From Pedobacter polysacchareus (GTDB taxonomy: Bacteria > Bacteroidota > Bacteroidia > Sphingobacteriales > Sphingobacteriaceae), in assembly GCF_019802255.1 (NCBI RefSeq), contig NZ_JAHYSS010000001.1, positions 443,403 to 507,402 on the forward strand: a stretch of DNA of 64,000 bases, given 5' to 3'. Shown here in pieces: positions 61,342-64,000 of this stretch. The notes under the pieces were generated by a model. That model saw only the letters and a program-made list of their open reading frames with translations, did not search any database and was not told where the DNA came from. The position numbers and the translations under genes were made by a program. Every line of letters begins with the position of its first letter. Position 1 is the first letter of the stretch.

Positions 61342-63000
61342 ATGTCAGCAAGCAATAACAACAGTTTTTTACAAATCCATCCGGATGATAATGTGCTGGT
61401 AGCCCTACAGGATTTACCAAAAGGACAGGTCATCGAATGGAACAATTCGCAGATAATCTTACAGGATGATATCCGCGCAAAACATAAATTCTTTATCCAG
61501 GACATGAACGTGGACGATGAAGTATTGATGTATGGCGTATTGGTAGGAAAAGCAACCACCCCAATTTTAAAAGGTGGACTGATGACTACAGATAATATCC
61601 ACCACGCTTCTCAGGATTATAGCTTCAGAGACATCAATTACCAATGGCAAAAACCGGACGTTTCCAGGTTTGCCAACCGTACATTCAATGGTTATCACCG
61701 TAAAGATGGCAGAGTGGGTACCGCCAATTACTGGCTGTTCATTCCTACCGTTTTCTGTGAAAATAGAAACCTGGATGTAATTAAAGAGTCTTTATACCAT
61801 ACTTTGGGCTACGCGGTAACAGATAAATACAGGTCTTTTACAGATCAGTTACTAACGGCTTTCAATGAAGGAGCAGCTTTGGAATCTTTCCAGCTGGACA
61901 ATATCTCTTCCGCAGCACCTGTGAAAAACAGGGTGTTTAAAAATGTAGATGGGATCAAATTCCTAAACCATCAGGGCGGTTGTGGTGGCACAAGACAGGA
62001 TTCTGCCTTATTGAGCAATTTGCTGGCTGCTTATGCCGACCATCCAAACGTAGCGGGAATTACCGTATTGAGCTTGGGTTGTCAGCATTTACAGACCCAG
62101 GACCTGCTGAATGATGTCAAAAAGAGAAACCCTGCATTCGACAAAAATATCCTGATCTTTGAACAGCAGCAAAGTCAGAGTGAAGAACAATTGATCAAAG
62201 AAGCAATTCTGAAGACCTTTGTCGGGCTAACAGAAATCAATAAGATAGAACGCGCAGCAGCACCTTTAAGTGCACTATGTGTAGGCGTGAAATGTGGCGG
62301 CAGCGATGGTTTTAGCGGTATTTCCGCAAACCCTTCTGTAGGTTACACCTCGGATTTATTAGTCGCATTAGGCGCAAAAGTCCTGCTGGCAGAATTCCCG
62401 GAATTATGCGGTGCAGAACAGAACATCATCGACAGGTGTGTGGACAAAGCAACCGCCGATAAGTTTATTCGCCTGATGCAGGAATATGATGCCCAGGCAC
62501 ATGCCGTAGGTTCCGGTTTCCACATGAACCCTTCCCCAGGAAATATTAAAGATGGCCTGATTACCGACGCGATTAAAAGCACTGGAGCAGCCAAAAAAGC
62601 AGGTACTTCGCCAGTAGTAGATGTGCTGGACTATACAGAGCCGGTTACCAAACCTGGATTAAGTCTGGTATGCACACCTGGAAATGATGTAGAAGCAACT
62701 ACCGGAAAAGCAGCAAGCGGTGCTACACTGATTTTGTTTACCACCGGTTTAGGAACGCCAACAGGAAACCCAGTATGTCCCGTGATCAAAATCGCGACAA
62801 ATACAGCCTTGGCTACCAGAATGGGAGATATCATCGATATCGATACCGGTGCCATCATCCGTGGAGAGAAAACAATCGAAGAAATGGGCGTAGAAATCCT
62901 GGAATACTGTATCAAAGCGGCAAGTGGTGAAATCACGCCGAAAGCAGTATTACTGAATCAGGACGACTTTATCCCTTGGAAAAGAGGAGTTTCACTCTAA
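61342..63000 (+). CDS. UxaA/altronate-dehydratase family protein, likely L-fuconate dehydratase
   Basis: Dehydratase of the UxaA/GarD family, 552 residues. An N-terminal SAF-like domain (about 1-100) is followed by the large altronate-hydrolase domain: NHQGGCGGTRQDS near 210, TVLSLGCQHLQ near 235, CVGVKCGGSDGFSG near 310 and HMNPSPGNIKDG near 390. Its neighbours (fucosidase, FucP, mutarotase, SDR, FAH) suggest the real substrate is L-fuconate, converted to 2-keto-3-deoxy-L-fuconate. A UxaA-family protein occupies the equivalent slot in the Campylobacter jejuni fucose locus. The biochemical assignment is inference. Confidence 0.85.
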   Translation: MSASNNNSFLQIHPDDNVLVALQDLPKGQVIEWNNSQIILQDDIRAKHKFFIQDMNVDDEVLMYGVLVGKATTPILKGGLMTTDNIHHASQDYSFRDINYQWQKPDVSRFANRTFNGYHRKDGRVGTANYWLFIPTVFCENRNLDVIKESLYHTLGYAVTDKYRSFTDQLLTAFNEGAALESFQLDNISSAAPVKNRVFKNVDGIKFLNHQGGCGGTRQDSALLSNLLAAYADHPNVAGITVLSLGCQHLQTQDLLNDVKKRNPAFDKNILIFEQQQSQSEEQLIKEAILKTFVGLTEINKIERAAAPLSALCVGVKCGGSDGFSGISANPSVGYTSDLLVALGAKVLLAEFPELCGAEQNIIDRCVDKATADKFIRLMQEYDAQAHAVGSGFHMNPSPGNIKDGLITDAIKSTGAAKKAGTSPVVDVLDYTEPVTKPGLSLVCTPGNDVEATTGKAASGATLILFTTGLGTPTGNPVCPVIKIATNTALATRMGDIIDIDTGAIIRGEKTIEEMGVEILEYCIKAASGEITPKAVLLNQDDFIPWKRGVSL

Positions 63001-63056
63001 AAGACAATTGGAACGCTCATTATCAATAAATAGAGTTTTCATTATTTTATCATAAT

Positions 63057-63821
63057 ATGTTTAGTTTAAAAGGAAAATCAGCAATTATAACAGGTGGAGG
63101 CAGTGGAATAGGAAAAGCTATTTCCATGCTCTTTGCTAAACAAGGGGCAAATGTCCACATCATTGAATTAAATGCAGCAGCAGCAGAACAAGCTGTAGCC
63201 GAAATTGTGGCCGCAGGTGGCACTGCTGATGCCTATGGCTGCGATGTGAGCAATCAGGAAGCAGTAGTAGAGGTGTTTCAAAAGATTGGTGCAATTGATA
63301 TCTTAGTGAATAACGCAGGTATCGCACATATCGGGAAAGCAGACACGACTTCTGAAGAAGATTTCACTAAAGTGTTCAACGTAAATGTAAAAGGCGCTTA
63401 CAACTGTTTATATGCAGGAATCCCGGCCTTGAAGAACAGCAGCTCTGCGGTAATCTTAAATATGGCCTCTATTGCTGCTGTAGTAGGAATTACAGACCGT
63501 TTTGCCTACTCGATGAGTAAAGGTGCCATCTTTGCCATGACGCTTTCTGTAGCGCGCGATTATATGGCAGAGGGCATCCGTTGCAACAGCATTTCTCCAG
63601 CAAGGGTACACACGCCTTTCGTAGATGGCTTTATCGCTAAAAATTACGCCGGAAAAGAAGCAGAAATTTTTGAGAAGTTATCGAAAAGTCAGCCAGTAGG
63701 TCGCATGGGGAAACCAGAAGAGGTGGCTTCATTAGCACTTTACCTGTGCTCGGAAGAAGCAGGATTTATCACCGGTAATGATTATCCACTAGATGGTGGT
63801 TTCATTAAATTGAATAATTAG
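63057..63821 (+). CDS. SDR dehydrogenase, likely 2-keto-3-deoxy-L-fuconate dehydrogenase
   Basis: Classical short-chain dehydrogenase of 254 residues with GGGSGIGKAI (13-22), NNAGIAH near 83 and the catalytic tyrosine motif YSMSK near 155. The C-terminal GxPEEVASLALYLCSEEAGFITGNDYPLDGG segment is typical of SDRs of sugar-acid metabolism. In the non-phosphorylating fucose route it would oxidise 2-keto-3-deoxy-L-fuconate to the 2,4-diketo acid. The gene is 56 bases after the dehydratase and 119 bases before the partial FAH gene. Confidence 0.85.
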   Translation: MFSLKGKSAIITGGGSGIGKAISMLFAKQGANVHIIELNAAAAEQAVAEIVAAGGTADAYGCDVSNQEAVVEVFQKIGAIDILVNNAGIAHIGKADTTSEEDFTKVFNVNVKGAYNCLYAGIPALKNSSSAVILNMASIAAVVGITDRFAYSMSKGAIFAMTLSVARDYMAEGIRCNSISPARVHTPFVDGFIAKNYAGKEAEIFEKLSKSQPVGRMGKPEEVASLALYLCSEEAGFITGNDYPLDGGFIKLNN

Positions 63822-63940
63822 AAAACACATCGTATTTTAGGAATGCGAATTAATCCATAACGGTAGATATCAAAGCATATAATCGGGATGGGTTAAATGA
63901 TATATACAATTGAACACACACAATATTTAGCTAACTAACA

Positions 63941-64000
63941 ATGAAATTAATCAGATGGGGAGTTGCCGATCAGGAAAAGACCGGTGTAATTATAAACGAT
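63941..64000 (+). CDS. Start of a fumarylacetoacetate-hydrolase-family gene (partial)
   Basis: The last 60 bases encode MKLIRWGVADQEKTGVIIND, which resembles the N-terminal domain of fumarylacetoacetate hydrolase family proteins. In the oxidative L-fucose route such an enzyme cleaves the 2,4-diketo-3-deoxy-L-fuconate to pyruvate and L-lactate. Only 20 residues are visible, so the catalytic domain is outside the window. Confidence 0.7.
   Translation, partial: MKLIRWGVADQEKTGVIIND

Overview
The window reads as a chromosome segment of a Bacteroidota bacterium of the Sphingobacteriaceae type, most likely Pedobacter or a close relative. The basis is gene content: a GldJ-type lipoprotein, many DUF families largely confined to Bacteroidota, a gliding/T9SS component, FucP-linked fucose genes, weak Shine-Dalgarno sites, and several upstream boxes fitting the Bacteroidota promoter form TTG-N18-24-TAnnTTTG. 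I saw no rRNA, tRNA, CRISPR array, insertion sequence or phage gene, so this looks like resident core and accessory chromosome.

Layout. 1-8004: end of a respiratory complex I operon (nuoG 3' part, nuoHIJKLMN). 8050-12455: DedA protein, pyrophosphatase, CNNM/CorC-type membrane protein, rsmE, a DUF4159 protein and a stand-alone biotin carrier, closed by a perfect bidirectional terminator facing gldJ (12544-14142, minus). 14516-17339: ispF, then on the minus strand pirin, YceI, a Crp/Fnr regulator and a small Cys-rich membrane protein. 17391-23711: an amidoligase-centred accessory cluster (two ATP-grasp-type proteins, a GCS2 carboxylate-amine ligase, a class I glutamine amidotransferase and two esterases). 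This is the best candidate for an undescribed system. 23656-27274: NAD(P)-binding protein, typA, SDR. 27416-35870: a surface glycan region (three glycosyltransferases, three methyltransferases, a rhomboid protease, a flippase). 35892-40608: repeat lipoprotein, DinB, DUF4476, HAD nucleotidase, DUF1648, upp and a degenerate deacetylase relative. 40904-46093: uvrB, ywbE, DUF4834, YfhO-type protein. 46313-56138: envelope biogenesis and conserved Bacteroidota genes (an overlapping micro-ORF, LpxH-like phosphoesterase, glycosyltransferase, coaX, outer-membrane protein, lptC, periplasmic PPIase, DUF2480/3108/3109). 56225-57085: rfbA. 57428-64000: an L-fucose release, uptake and oxidative breakdown operon that runs off the window.

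How genes work together. The nuo genes build the membrane arm of complex I. The fucose genes form a near-complete non-phosphorylating route: secreted GH29 fucosidase, FucP symporter, mutarotase, UxaA-family dehydratase, SDR dehydrogenase and the start of a fumarylacetoacetate-hydrolase-family enzyme. The amidoligase cluster contains everything expected for building and trimming a small amide-linked metabolite or peptide, but its substrate cannot be read from sequence. All assignments come from reading translated sequence and motifs; no database search was run.
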